A stretch of DNA of 64,000 nt, taken from contig OZ020250.1 in assembly GCA_963971285.1 (NCBI GenBank), positions 8,540,499-8,604,498 on the forward strand, read 5' to 3'. Positions within the stretch are counted from its first letter, which is position 1. Every line of letters begins with the position of its first letter. Shown here in pieces: positions 8,876 through 19,054 of this stretch. The DNA comes from Astropecten irregularis (taxonomy: Eukaryota; Echinodermata; Asteroidea; Paxillosida; Astropectinidae). A program made the translations under genes and the position numbers. The notes under the pieces were generated by a model. The model was given only the letters and a program-made list of their open reading frames with translations. It had not been told where the DNA came from and searched no databases.

Positions 8876-11800
8876 CACCAACAATGTAAAAGACCAACCG
8901 GGGCTTCATACGTATTGAAGCATCAACCGGCGTACACATAACCCAATGCAAAAGACCAACCGTACACACACAGGCTTCATACGTATTGAAGCACCAACCG
9001 GCGTACACATAACCCAATGCAAAAGACCAACCGTACAGGGGCTTCATATGTATTGAAGCACCAACCGGCGTACACATAACCCTATGCAAAAGACCAACCG
9101 TACACAGGCTTCATACGTATTGAAGCACCAACCGGCGTACACATAACCCAATGCAAAAGACCAACCGTACACAGGCTTCATACGTATTGAAGCACCAACC
9201 GGCGTACACATAACCCAATGCAAAAGACCAACCGTACACAGGCATCATACGTATTGAAGCACCAACCGGCGTACACATAACCCAATGCAAAAGACCAACC
9301 GTACACAGGCATCATACGTATTGAAGCACCAACCGGCGTACACATAACCCAATGCAAAAGACCAACCGTACACAGGCATCATACGTATTGAAGCACCAAC
9401 CGGCGTACACATAACCCAATGCAAAAGACCAACCGTACACAGGCTTCATACGTATTGAAGCACCAACCGGCGTACACATAACCCTATGCAAAAGACCAAC
9501 CGTACAGGGGCTTCATACGTATTGAAGCACCAATTCCGGCGTACACATAACCCAATGCAAAAGACCAACCGTACACAGGCATCATACGTATTGAAGCACC
9601 AACCGGCGTACACATAACCCAATGCAAAAGACCAACCGTACAGGGGCTTCATACGTATTGAAGCACCAACCGGCGTACACATAACCCAATGCAAAAGACC
9701 AACCGTACACAGGCTTCATACGTATTGAAGCACCAACCGGCGTACACATATTACCCAATGCAAAAGACCAACCGTACACAGGCTTCATACGTATTGAAGC
9801 ACCAACCGGCGTACACATAACCCAATGCAAAAGACCAACCGTACACGGGCATCATACGTTTTGAAGCACCAACCGGCGTACACATAACCCAATGCAAAAG
9901 ACCAACCGTACACAGGCTTCATACGTATTGAAGCACCAACCGGCGTACACATAACCCAATGCAAAAGACCAACCGTACACAGGCATCATACGTATTGAAG
10001 CACCAACCGGCGTACACATAACCCAATGCAAAAGACCAACCGTACACAGGCATCATACGTATTGGAGCACCAACCGGCGTACACATAACCCAATGCAAAA
10101 GACCAACCGTACAGGGGCTTCATACGTATTGAAGCACCAACCGGCGTACACATAACCCAATGCAAAAGACCAACCGTACACGGGCATAATACGTATTGAA
10201 GCAACAACCGGCGTACACATAACCCAATGCAAAAGACCAACCGTACAGGGGCTTCATACGTATTGAAGCAACAACCGGCGTACACATAACCCAATGCAAA
10301 AGACCAACCGTACAGGGGCTTCATACGTATTGAAGCACCAACCGGCGTACACATAACCCAATGCAAAAGACCAACCGTACACAGGCTTCATACGTATTGA
10401 AGCACCAACCGGCGTACACATATTACCCAATGCAAAAGACCAACCGTACACAGGCTTCATACGTATTGAAGCACCAACCGGCGTACACATAACCCAATGC
10501 AAAAGACCAACCGTACACAGGCATCATACGTATTGAAGCACCAACCGGCGTACACATAACCCAATGCAAAAGACCAACCGTACACAGGCATCATACGTAT
10601 TGAAGCACCAACCGGCGTACACATAACCCAATGCAAAAGACCAACCGTACAGGGGCTTCATACGTATTGAAGCACCAACCGGCGTACACATAACCCAATG
10701 CAAAAGACCAACCGTACACGGGCATAATACGTATTGAAGCAACAACCGGCGTACACATAACCCAATGCAAAAGACCAACCGTACAGGGGCTTCATACGTA
10801 TTGAAGCAACAACCGGCGTACACATAACCCAATGCAAAAGACCAACCGTACACAGGCTTCATACGTATTGAAGCACCAACCGGCGTACACATAACCCAAT
10901 GCAAAAGACCAACCGTACACAGGCTTCATACGTATTGAAGCACCAACCGGCGTACACATATTACCCAATGCAAAAGACCAACCGTACACAGGCTTCATAC
11001 GTATTGAAGCACCAACCGGCGTACACATAACCCAATGCAAAAGACCAACCGTACACAGGCATCATACGTATTGAAGCACCAACCGGCGTACACATAACCC
11101 AATGCAAAAGACCAACCGTACACAGGCATCATACGTATTGAAGCACCAACCGGCGTACACATAACCCAATGCAAAAGACCAACCGTACAGGGGCTTCATA
11201 CGTATTGAAGCACCAACCGGCGTACACATAACCCAATGCAAAAGACCAACCGTACACGGGCATAATACGTATTGAAGCAACAACCGGCGTACACATAACC
11301 CAATGCAAAAGACCAACCGTACAGGGGCTTCATACGTATTGAAGCAACAACCGGCGTACACATAACCCAATGCAAAAGACCAACCGTACACAGGCTTCAT
11401 ACGTATTGAAGCACCAACCGGCGTACACATAACCCAATGCAAAAGACCAACCGTACACAGGCTTCATACGTATTGAAGCACCAACCGGCGTACACATAAC
11501 CCAATGCAAAAGACCAACCGTACACGGGCATCATACGTATTGAAGCACCAACCGGCGTACACATAACCCAATGCAAAAGACCAACCGTACACGGGCATCA
11601 TACGTATTGAAGCACCAACCGGCGTACACATAACCCAATGCAAAAGACCAACCGTACACGGGCATCATACGTATTGAAGCACCAACCGGCGTACACATAA
11701 CCCAATGCAAAAGACCAACCGTACACGGGCATCATACGTATTGAAGCACCAACCGGCGTACACATAACCCAATGCAAAAGACCAACCGTACAGGGGCTTC

Positions 11801-12265
11801 ATACGTATTGAAGCACCAACCGGCGTACACATAACCCAATGCAAAAGACCAACCGTACACAGGCATCATACGTATTGAAGCAACAACCGGCGTACACATA
11901 ACCCAATTTAAATGCAAAAGACCAACCGTACAGGGGCTTCATACGTATTGAAGCAACAACCGGCGTACACATAACCCAATGCAAAAGACCAACCGTACAG
12001 GGGCTTCATACGTATTGAAGGATCAAATAACCGGCGTATGTAAAAGACCAACCGTTATAGGTATCGAAGCACCAACCAGCATACGCATAACCCAATGAAA
12101 AAGACCAACCGTACAGGGGCTTAATTAATTCATACGTAATTGAAGCAACAACCGGCGAATGTAAAAGACCAACCGTACAGGGGCTTGATACGTATGAAGC
12201 AACAACCGGTGTATGTAATAGACCAACCGTTATAGGTTTCGAAGCACCAACCAGCATACGCTGGG
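8876..12265. repeat. 67-bp satellite array (about 50 monomers) with 538-bp higher-order repeat
   Basis: Tandem monomers of 67 bp, each with the order ACGTATTGAAGCACCAACC, GGCGTACACATAACCC, AATGCAAAAGACC, AACCGTACA. Two main variants differ at one site (TACACAGGC or TACAGGGGC before TTCATA). Each unit contains the inverted pair GCTTCA...TGAAGC around TACGTA. From 9986, 538-bp blocks of eight monomers recur (9986-10523, 10524-11061, and part of a third), marked by a +2-bp 'CATATTACCC' monomer and by 'GGGCATAATACG' monomers. The left edge is abrupt; on the right (12010-12265) monomers become short and diverged. Long minus-strand open frames here are by-products of the repeat, not genes. Confidence 0.95.
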
Positions 12266-13033
12266 TAAAAGACTATAATTTATCACTGGATGACAAATTC
12301 TGATTCAAGATTATTATGCCGTCATCCCGAGATAATTTTATTTCAGGACTAGTCACATGGCACCTCTAGAGCTCCGTACGCACTTATTAATGTTTATTCA
12401 TAACCTCCACCGTGACCCACATACTTAGCGAACCTGTCATGATGAGAGACTTGTGAAGAAGACTAGGCGGATTTCACCTGCTGCACACTGCCATACCAAT
12501 TGAGCTGGTTCCCAACCATTAGGTAGTAATACGCGAAATGCGGGTACCAGGGACCGGTCAACAAAAACATGTGCATGGTTGGTGTTCCGGTTGGTCTTCA
12601 TACGTCTGTACTGTTTTATATCTCCGATGTCAGACAACAGGTCACGTGATCCCAGTGCGATCTGGGTTTTTATGGCATGCCAATGTAACAAAAGTGTTAA
12701 AGTCTTTCTCAAATCGAAGTGCCATAATTTTATTTTTCTCTTTTTAATTTGAAACTTTGCTAAGCTGATGAACTTAAGCTATCCACGTTAAGGCCTCTCA
12801 TAATGATGCCATATATTATAAAAATGTTGTGATAATAATTTTACCTACCATGATCTGTACCAAATTCTCATTTTGTTGATTCAACCATTTATTTATAAAA
12901 AATAAGTTATCATTCACGATCTTTGAATCAAAACCGTTTCAGGACCTTTTATAAATAACTCCATCGAACCAGTTCGATCAAATCAAGTCAGGACAATATT
13001 TCATCAATTTTTGAGTGACTTTGCACGCCATAG
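12266..13033. other. Right flank of the satellite; non-coding
   Basis: No gene supported. Near 12588-12605 CCGGTTGGTCTTCATACG is the inverse of a satellite-like sequence at 5728-5745, so satellite-related fragments lie on both sides of the array in opposite orientation. The rest is AT-rich with no recognised feature. Confidence 0.4.
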
Positions 13034-13292
13034 CTACTCCGATGTCAACGAACTTTGCCGCACAACCAAGTTATCGAAAACTGGTGACGCTTTGTTTACA
13101 TAGCGGAATCGATGTCGCTGTAAATGACGGACAATATTTCCAAAGAAAAGACTTCAACTTCGAGGATTTTTACAGAGTATAATCTGGAAGTGTCCAGTTC
13201 AAAGTTAGTGAAGTGATTTTCTGAAATTTTATTTCGTTTCTGTTTTATAGAAGTTTTCCCGTTATCCCATCGGAAACCGATGACTGCAGGCT
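13034..13292. repeat. Right half of the repeat whose left half is at 5377-5645
   Basis: Aligns with 33426-33672 from CGATGTCAACxAACTTTGC to ACTGCAGGCT. The end holds a small hairpin (ATCGG AAA CCGAT) followed by 9-10 bases and CTAA, reminiscent of a Helitron 3' end. The TC-like start at 5377 would suit that too, but the evidence is thin. Confidence 0.55.
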
Positions 13293-13354
13293 AATTACTT
13301 TGTTTTAGCAGACGACACAGTACTTCAATTTAAACCAAAACTTGCAAAAGAAGG

Positions 13355-13460
13355 AAGCTGCAATGATCGTATCCCAAGGTCTGACATGGGGACTGGGACC
13401 TAGGTTTACGAGGTCCCAGTCCCCACCATGTCAGACCTAGGGTTACGATCATCGCAACTA
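13355..13460. mobile_element. Miniature copy of the TAGTTGCGATGATCG-ended element
   Basis: About 106 bp and almost a perfect hairpin: GGTCTGACATGGGGACTGGG on the left, CCCAGTCCCCACCATGTCAG on the right. Ends (xAGxTGCxATGATCG ... CGATCATCGCAACTA) match the termini of the 2.1-kb element at 26262-28389. A further isolated terminus, CATCGCAACTA, ends near 13493, next to the retrotransposon edge. Confidence 0.7.
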
Positions 13461-13499
13461 GGAGGAAGGAACCAGGGTTATTCATCGCAACTAATAAAA

Positions 13500-13641
13500 T
13501 TTTCATGCTCCTTCGCTTCGCTCATACGCATGAAAAACAATTTCATTCTATTGGAGTACATAATAATATAAGAGACTAGACAATGATTGGGTTTCTTTTA
13601 GGGATTTATTAAAGCATGGGAGAGTGCCGATGCTAGACTGC
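13500..13641 (-). repeat. Terminal repeat A1 of the YR retrotransposon (3' end)
   Basis: 142 bp starting TTTTCATGCTCCTTCGCTTC on the plus strand; the same sequence recurs at 18329-18470. It contains a short hairpin (TTTTCATGCT... CGCATGAAAA). Confidence 0.93.
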
Positions 13642-14671
13642 TGAGTGAGATAACAAAATTACAAATAATAATATTAATAAGTGAAATACCTAGTAAGTTA
13701 GTAGAATAAAAATTATTATTATTATAATAAGGACTCTATTCATCAATGATTCATCTGAATCATAGCTCTTCAAGCTCTTCGGGTGTCACCCGGAATCTCA
13801 ACTTATTTATAAATACATGTAGTATCTTTTAGACAAGCATAAATAAATCGATAGGATTACAATAAAAGGAACATTTTACTTAAAATGCAAGTATTCTGAA
13901 CAAACACGTAAGATCCCAGCCATGTATTTGAAATACCATTCAATACACGAACTATATTCAATTCAAAAACGACTTGGATCTATACAAAAAAGTGCAAAAC
14001 CATAAATATCATACGTTCATTAATGATTCATCTGAATCATAGCTCTACAAGCTCTCCGGCAGTGTCCCGGAATCAATTAAATTTCAATTAATAGAAAGAC
14101 TTCACATACATGTACATGTATACCGAAAAAGGAAAATAAAGTTCTTAACCATGAACGAGCGAGTCTATTCGAATCACAAACTACAAGGCAAAGAAGAGAG
14201 TTACATGTACATGGAAAATTATTATTAATATATAAGGCTAAATCCCTCAAATTGGAAATGGTAAATTAATTCATTCTTGAGAAAAGTAATGATAAATCAA
14301 TTAATCCATAAATATCAATTTAGAATTAAAGTAACAAAATCCTATCAAAAAATTCGTTTATTACTTCAGTCGTGGTAGTAGCCGGTTACGAAAACTCAAA
14401 AACCCTGTGGGAAAAATGAGAACGTAGTTTGGCCCCATGCATACTATCTCATGCCAAAATGATGACTGGAGAAATAACTAATCAGAAATAATCAAAAATA
14501 AGAGTACGCTTTGGTGTAAAATGTTACTATAGAAATACATGTGTCATTCAATTAAGCATGAATAATAAAAGGGGGTCGATTCCAATATATTATCAATGAT
14601 TCGTCTAAGATACTACATTACTACTAGAAAATTTGATGCATAAAAAACTCGGATACAATATTCAAAACGAT
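13642..14671 (-). other. 3' untranslated region of the YR retrotransposon
   Basis: About 1 kb between the recombinase stop and repeat A1, with no coding capacity. It holds two diverged direct repeats of about 60 bp (near 13742-13801 and 14018-14077), each with the palindrome GATTCATCTGAATC followed by ATAGCTCTxCAAGCTCT. Confidence 0.7.
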
Positions 14672-14676
14672 TTATT
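14671..14676 (-). terminator. AATAAA overlapping the recombinase stop codon
   Basis: On the minus strand the recombinase frame ends CAA GAA TAA ATCG, so the stop TAA is part of an AATAAA hexamer. If used, polyadenylation would follow directly after the coding region and leave out A1. Full-length genomic RNA would need to read through it. Confidence 0.35.
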
Positions 14677-15688
14677 CTTGGCTCAAAGTAGAAGAAACAT
14701 ACAACCTTTTTCCCAAATCTAATTTGACATATCTGTTTTTGGCAGAGACAGTTTTCCATCGACCGTGCTGCATGATAAGGTCTTCCGGAACACCTTTATT
14801 GGCTAAATGAGTAGCCCCTCCAGACCGTAGACTATGTAACCCGTAAGCTTTAGGGTTCGGAATTCCTATCTTTGTCAAAGCATCAAGGAAAAGCTCACGA
14901 CACCTGGAATAGCTTAGAGGCTTATTCTTAAGCGGAACATGAATTTTCTGTTTAGAGTGGTAAGACAAAGGGGTAAAAATGAATACATCTTCTCCAAATT
15001 TAGTGTTACATCTAGATAGATACAACTTTAAAAGGGAGATTGGAGAATAGTCATCGTGAGAGTCGGAAATTATAGCTGTAGAACCATCTCTAAAAACATC
15101 TGTTTTGGATCTAGGTATGAAAATGGATAGCCCTTGCCCATCTGGCAATTCAGAAATATGACAAGCTTTGAGTTGGGACATTTCGTCATGTCTGAAAAGC
15201 AATGAAAATTGTAACGAAACGTAGCAAGCTATTCTAAGATCCATTAAGTTATTGTTAGGACCCCCAAATTTGTCTATAATTCTTTTGACCGTTGGAAGTG
15301 AAATTGGTTCTTTGTGGACCGGAGGCTTGTGGAGTTGACGTCTACCGCTCACTATGATTTGCTGCACTATGGGTGAATCCACGGGATTTGGTTTAGTATT
15401 GGCAAGAGAATGCACCCATTTTATGGCGGAGGCTGCTGAAGTTAGGACACTGTCTGAATTGGCTCTGTTTATTAAGTGAACAAGGTATGCAGCGATGATT
15501 TCATCTTGAATAGGGAAATTAATCTCGAAATGTAAATCTCTCAACCAGTTAAAAAATAGTCTACAACAATACAGATAACTATTAATCGTACCATGGGCCT
15601 TGGCTAATACGGCCTGGGAGAAAATATGGTTCTTTTCGTCATTGAGAACGCCGGGAAAGTTTGACCAAAATGGCTGGGAGTAAATGAT
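14672..15688 (-). CDS. Tyrosine recombinase (integrase) of the YR retrotransposon
   Basis: 338 codons open from 15688. Catalytic residues of the tyrosine recombinase fold are all present: Arg in LLFRHDEM (about residue 166), HxxR as HSLRSGG (285-288), His in MQHGRW (308) and the Tyr nucleophile in NRYVKL (320). The N-terminal part (IIYSQPFWSN... to ...FNWLRD) fits a core-binding domain. The enzyme would integrate a circular DNA copy without making a target duplication. There is no usable ATG near the start: the frame begins directly after CTTTTTGTTCTATCACTAG, a consensus 3' splice site with a CTAAC branch-like site in front. I infer that it is translated from a spliced RNA; the donor is not identified. 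Confidence 0.92.
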   Translation of the reverse strand: MIYSQPFWSNFPGVLNDEKNHIFSQAVLAKAHGTINSYLYCCRLFFNWLRDLHFEINFPIQDEIIAAYLVHLINRANSDSVLTSAASAIKWVHSLANTKPNPVDSPIVQQIIVSGRRQLHKPPVHKEPISLPTVKRIIDKFGGPNNNLMDLRIACYVSLQFSLLFRHDEMSQLKACHISELPDGQGLSIFIPRSKTDVFRDGSTAIISDSHDDYSPISLLKLYLSRCNTKFGEDVFIFTPLSYHSKQKIHVPLKNKPLSYSRCRELFLDALTKIGIPNPKAYGLHSLRSGGATHLANKGVPEDLIMQHGRWKTVSAKNRYVKLDLGKRLYVSSTLSQE

Positions 15689-15726
15689 CTAGTGATAGAA
15701 CAAAAAGAAAAAAAAAATAAAACATG

Positions 15727-18015
15727 TTAGGATTGAGTACAATCGATGTGGACAGCATAGACTAAACCATTGAATTCTGAAGAACCAAGTAAAGAATTTG
15801 TGTTTCTCCCATGTTGCAAAGCAATGTGACCAGGCATAGTTATGAATCCTTTAATCCACTTTATATAACTGGTCCACAAAATAGGCCAAAATGAAGAGGA
15901 TGGCCATGAGGGGAAAACAAGTGTTCCTTTGGCTCTACACATGTGAATATGGTCAAGAACGCTGGGTATAAGGACAACGGGTGGAACAAGTAAGCAGTTT
16001 TCTCTCGACCAATTCTGAGCAAAAGCATCAACCCCAGAAGTTCCAGGATTCCAAAACCTAGAGAAAAAACGAGGGAGTTGTTTGTTATAGAAGTTGGCAA
16101 AGCAATCAACCGTAAAAGGTCCCCACAAAGAATGGATTTCATGAAAAAATCGGTATGAAATCATCCAATCGTCGGAGTCAATAAGTCTACTCACAAAGTC
16201 AGCTTGTTCGTTCTCAGATCTAGGAATCCACTGTACTTCTAAACTGATTCTGTTTTGCACACAAACTTGGAAAATGTCAAGTGCCATGTTTTGCAAGTCT
16301 TTGTTCATACTACCTATTTCTACGATCCTGGCAGCCGATTGGCTGTCAGTAAAAATCTTCAAAAAGGAGTGAGATACGATGGGCAGAAAAGATCTTAAGG
16401 CGAATTCGATGGCATTGAGTTCTCTCCAGGTGGAACTGCGTTGGGATTCGGATTTAGTCCAAAGCTTATGAGTGGTATAAACATCATTGCAAATTATGGC
16501 TCCTGAACCAGTAGAGCTAGCATCACTACAAGCAATTTTGTTAATTTTCCTAGGGGCAAATATATTGCGAACATTAAGGGGCTCTGTGTTATCTTTCCAA
16601 AAGCTGAATTCAGCTAGACAATGCTCATTAAGAATGATAAAAGAGTCTTCATCAGCAGCCTGTGCTATAAGGATTTGACAGTGTCTGGTCATAAGTCTAG
16701 TGATATTACCATACACAGGGCTCAAAGATATAATCTGACCAACCGCAGAATGAACCTTTCGGACTGTTAAGATATTAGATAGTCTGATTTCGGATAAAGT
16801 GGTTTGAATCTTGTCGATACGCCTCTGAAGAATTCGTAGTGTACCAGATGATGTATTCCATGTCATGCCTAGCCAATCAATGCAATAAGATGGGATCCAA
16901 CGGCTCTTCTCTGTATTGTAAACGAAGCCGGCCCTTAAGAGATCGATTCTCACGTGATCTGAAGTATCTTTGGCTATTACAAAGTCGTGCTTATGGTTGA
17001 TATTAGTACTAGGAACAGCAATGAATCCATCGTCTAAGTATACAGCTATACGAATACCGGTAGATCTCCAGTGAGTAACTAAGGGTTTAAGCATTTTGGT
17101 GAATAAAAGTGGGGCAGAAGAAAGACCAAAGGGGAGAACAGTGAATTCGAAGAATCTCCATTGACCTAGAATTTCCCATGAAAAACCTAAGTATTTTTGA
17201 CTCTCAGAAGAGATATCAATATGATGGTATCCGGATTTTAGGTCGAAAGAGAATAAAAGCGAATCTTGGGAGATAAACTGTAAGCCTATCTTCCAATCGT
17301 CGAGTTTGAAGTGAGTTTTATGGACAAACTTATTCAGTCTGCTAAGATCCAGAATTAATCGTTTCTTCCCAGAGGCTTGAATAGCTACTGACAATGGGCT
17401 CACAATGTAAGATGGAACTGGTTTCTCTATGATTCTATGAGATGAAAGCAATTCCATGATCGAGGTAGTTACGAAATCTTGTTCATTAAGTGCTGAATTG
17501 TTATTCCGAAATTGCATAGGGGGAGGAATATCAAATAAAGGTATGGTATAACCATCATTAATGACGGACATTATGGATTGTGATGAACCAATATCATACC
17601 AAAATTGTGCGTGCAGTTTCAATCTACCTTTTACTGTTAGATTATCGGACTCCAAATCTGGAAAATTGGATGATTTAAAATCACATTGTACCTTGAGGAC
17701 GTCTGAAAATTTGTGTTGCCAGTTGGAATCCTTATTGGTGAGTGATGGCTCTGGAGGCTCCAATGCTTTGTCCCGAAGGGCCGGGAGTGCTGGCAGTGAC
17801 ATTGCCGGTAGCTGTGAGACTGGTGGTGTCGATGGGGAAAGATCGCTGTGAGACGGGCACTGACCAGGGGGTGTATCTGGGCTGGAAATTGGTGTACCCA
17901 AGTGAAGGTGCTGCTCTGGCTCTGGGTTTGACTCTAGGGATCGAGGCGTAAAGGTTGAAGGGGCATTCTCTGGCCCAGTGGCCAGGCATCTTGCAGTTGA
18001 AGCAGAGGTCAGCAT
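15727..18015 (-). CDS. Reverse transcriptase/RNase H polyprotein of the YR retrotransposon
   Basis: 762 codons from the ATG at 18015. A Pro/Ser-rich N-terminal region is followed by the RT domain: KKRLILDLSRLN, FDLKSGYHHIDIS, LPFGLSSAP, and the active site VYLDDG at 17043-17029. RNase H follows: ACSDASSTGSG (first Asp), WRELNAIEFAL (Glu), IFTDSQSAARIV (Asp) and NEQADFVSR (last Asp). The C-terminal 140 or so residues (VDCFANFYNKQLPRFFSRFW, LVPPVVLIPSVL, LVFPSWPSSSFWPIL) match the conserved extension seen in DIRS/PAT-type proteins. The first 284 bases overlap the gag second exon in a +1-shifted frame. The start is the first ATG downstream of the TATA box in the internal B repeat. No frameshift or premature stop seen. 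Confidence 0.93.
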   Translation of the reverse strand: MLTSASTARCLATGPENAPSTFTPRSLESNPEPEQHLHLGTPISSPDTPPGQCPSHSDLSPSTPPVSQLPAMSLPALPALRDKALEPPEPSLTNKDSNWQHKFSDVLKVQCDFKSSNFPDLESDNLTVKGRLKLHAQFWYDIGSSQSIMSVINDGYTIPLFDIPPPMQFRNNNSALNEQDFVTTSIMELLSSHRIIEKPVPSYIVSPLSVAIQASGKKRLILDLSRLNKFVHKTHFKLDDWKIGLQFISQDSLLFSFDLKSGYHHIDISSESQKYLGFSWEILGQWRFFEFTVLPFGLSSAPLLFTKMLKPLVTHWRSTGIRIAVYLDDGFIAVPSTNINHKHDFVIAKDTSDHVRIDLLRAGFVYNTEKSRWIPSYCIDWLGMTWNTSSGTLRILQRRIDKIQTTLSEIRLSNILTVRKVHSAVGQIISLSPVYGNITRLMTRHCQILIAQAADEDSFIILNEHCLAEFSFWKDNTEPLNVRNIFAPRKINKIACSDASSTGSGAIICNDVYTTHKLWTKSESQRSSTWRELNAIEFALRSFLPIVSHSFLKIFTDSQSAARIVEIGSMNKDLQNMALDIFQVCVQNRISLEVQWIPRSENEQADFVSRLIDSDDWMISYRFFHEIHSLWGPFTVDCFANFYNKQLPRFFSRFWNPGTSGVDAFAQNWSRENCLLVPPVVLIPSVLDHIHMCRAKGTLVFPSWPSSSFWPILWTSYIKWIKGFITMPGHIALQHGRNTNSLLGSSEFNGLVYAVHIDCTQS

Positions 18016-18024
18016 TCTGCAGGC
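17732..18024 (-). CDS. gag exon 2 of the YR retrotransposon (CCHC zinc knuckle)
   Basis: Joined to exon 1 by removing the 498-base intron 18522-18025 (acceptor TTGCTTTTTCAG). The first codon is split as G|GC and the frame continues into CFNCKMPGHWARECP, a CX2CX4HX4C nucleic-acid-binding knuckle, then a Pro/Ser/Thr-rich tail to the stop at 17732. The segment overlaps the RT frame, which reads the same bases in another frame. Together with exon 1 it makes a 273-residue Gag. Confidence 0.8.
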
Positions 18025-18092
18025 CTGAAAAAGCAAGATCAAAAGAACTTCGGGGACAGAATTTGTATATATATATATATATTTTTTAAGCG

Positions 18093-18328
18093 GAACTTAA
18101 GATAGCAGACTGGCGATAAGAAATAGTAGACAGTCACTCAGCAGAGTAAGCAGCAGCCTGAATGGGGTTTCGTTGTTAGGGACGCTGCTTTTATATGACT
18201 ATGCATCATTGCACTCATAGAATGAAACACACATTAGTTTGAATAACCCGCCAAGGGTTCATGTGACATGGGGAGGCGGGAGAGCTCCGAGCGCATACTA
18301 TTACGTCATCCAAACAATTAAAACTACA
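18093..18328 (-). repeat. Internal repeat B1 of the YR retrotransposon
   Basis: 236 bp, from GAACTTAAGATAGCAG to AATTAAAACTACA on the plus strand; identical by eye to B2 at 19055-19290. It abuts A2 directly, with no spacer. Confidence 0.93.
18188..18195 (-). promoter_or_regulatory. TATAAAAG box in internal B1, candidate RT/YR promoter
   Basis: TATAAAAG on the minus strand. The first ATG downstream is the RT start at 18015, about 170 bases away, in a favourable context (A at -3). No other ATG intervenes. The same box in B2 precedes gag. Confidence 0.55.
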
Positions 18329-18470
18329 TTTTCATGCTCCTTCGCTTCGCTCATACGCATGAAAAACAATTTCATTCTATTGGAGTACATAATAATATAA
18401 GAGACTAGACAATGATTGGGTTTCTTTTAGGGATTTATTAAAGCATGGGAGAGTGCCGATGCTAGACTGC
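18329..18470 (-). repeat. Internal repeat A2 of the YR retrotransposon
   Basis: 142 bp, identical by eye to A1 at 13500-13641. Joined directly to B1. In split-direct-repeat elements the joined copy is thought to template the bridging of the two RNA ends during cDNA circle formation. Confidence 0.93.
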
Positions 18471-18522
18471 GAATGAAAATACAAAGTTAAAAAAGGGAGC
18501 GAAAATTGCGTTTCTGTTTTAC

Positions 18523-19051
18523 CTCGAAAAAGAGAACGATCAGCAGGATCCTTGAATGCATTGTTGTAGGAAGAACTCGGGGTACTCTGCCTTAGCCTCT
18601 TCCTCCTCTCGATGCTTTTAAGAGCAGATTCTTCGGCTACCAGGATCCTCTTCTTTTCTTCCGAAGAGACGTCCTTGCCGGTCTTGTTTAGCTCCTGTAT
18701 AGTAGCCCAACCAGCCTTACTGCTATCAGCGATCTTGATGGTCTTCTTTCTATCTTGAACCAGAGCTTCAGCTTCCTGGAGGGCTTCCTTAGCTTTATGG
18801 GTGTCTTCTTGAGAAAGCGCAGACTTGATCTTGTCAAGAGCCAACTCAAGCTTGCCGCAGAATTCGAATTGCGCTGTGTTCCCGGGCTTAGACAATTCTT
18901 TAGCCTCAAGTTTGTTCCTGAGCTCTTTGACAGAGGAATCTTCAGAGGATTTATCTTGTTTAGTGAGATTATCAAACTTATAATTGAAGTATTCCTTGAA
19001 TTTATCGAATAGTTTGTCTGGGTTGAAAGGCTCTTCGTCATTTGCAGGCAT
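18523..19051 (-). CDS. gag exon 1 of the YR retrotransposon
   Basis: ATG at 19051 (AAAATGCCT context) starts MPANDEEPFNPDKLFDKFKE. The rest is highly charged and probably helical or coiled coil (ALDKIKSALSQEDTHKAKEA), then KAGWATIQEL and EEKKRILVAEESALKSIERR, typical of DIRS/PAT-type Gag. The exon ends in the donor CGAG|GTAAAAC. Without splicing the frame would run on to a stop at 18377 inside A2, giving a 224-residue Gag without the zinc knuckle. This is the first ATG after the TATA box in B2. Confidence 0.82.
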
Positions 19052-19054
19052 TTT

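Larger units (their letters stand above)
18025..18522 (-). other. Predicted gag intron containing the entire A2-B1 repeat junction
   Basis: Donor CGAG|GTAAAAC at 18523/18522, acceptor TTTTTCAG at 18025. Splicing restores one open gag frame (529 + 293 nt = 274 codons including stop). The intron wholly contains A2 (18329-18470) and B1 (18093-18328) plus a (TA)n run at 18067-18082. Seen in sequence: splice signals and frame continuity. Inferred: that splicing occurs. Confidence 0.75.

Noticed and set aside
8850..12257. Repeated minus-strand open frames of 80-126 codons (HWVMCTPVGASIRMKP-type peptides)
   Set aside because: They are translations of the 67-bp satellite in shifting frames; 67 is not a multiple of 3 and the same block simply recurs. 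No codon bias, start context or gene structure.
8876..12265. CRISPR-like array
   Set aside because: Units are contiguous near-identical monomers without unique spacers, in an intron-containing eukaryotic genome.
12437..12712. 91-codon minus-strand open stretch right of the satellite
   Set aside because: No family match, splice sites weak, and it overlaps satellite-related sequence.
16487..17851. Plus-strand open frames opposite the RT gene
   Set aside because: Shadows of the RT/RNase H coding sequence.
18377..18522. Unspliced gag end as the true C terminus
   Set aside because: It would end inside repeat A2 and lack the zinc knuckle that follows in frame after splicing; kept only as an alternative form.
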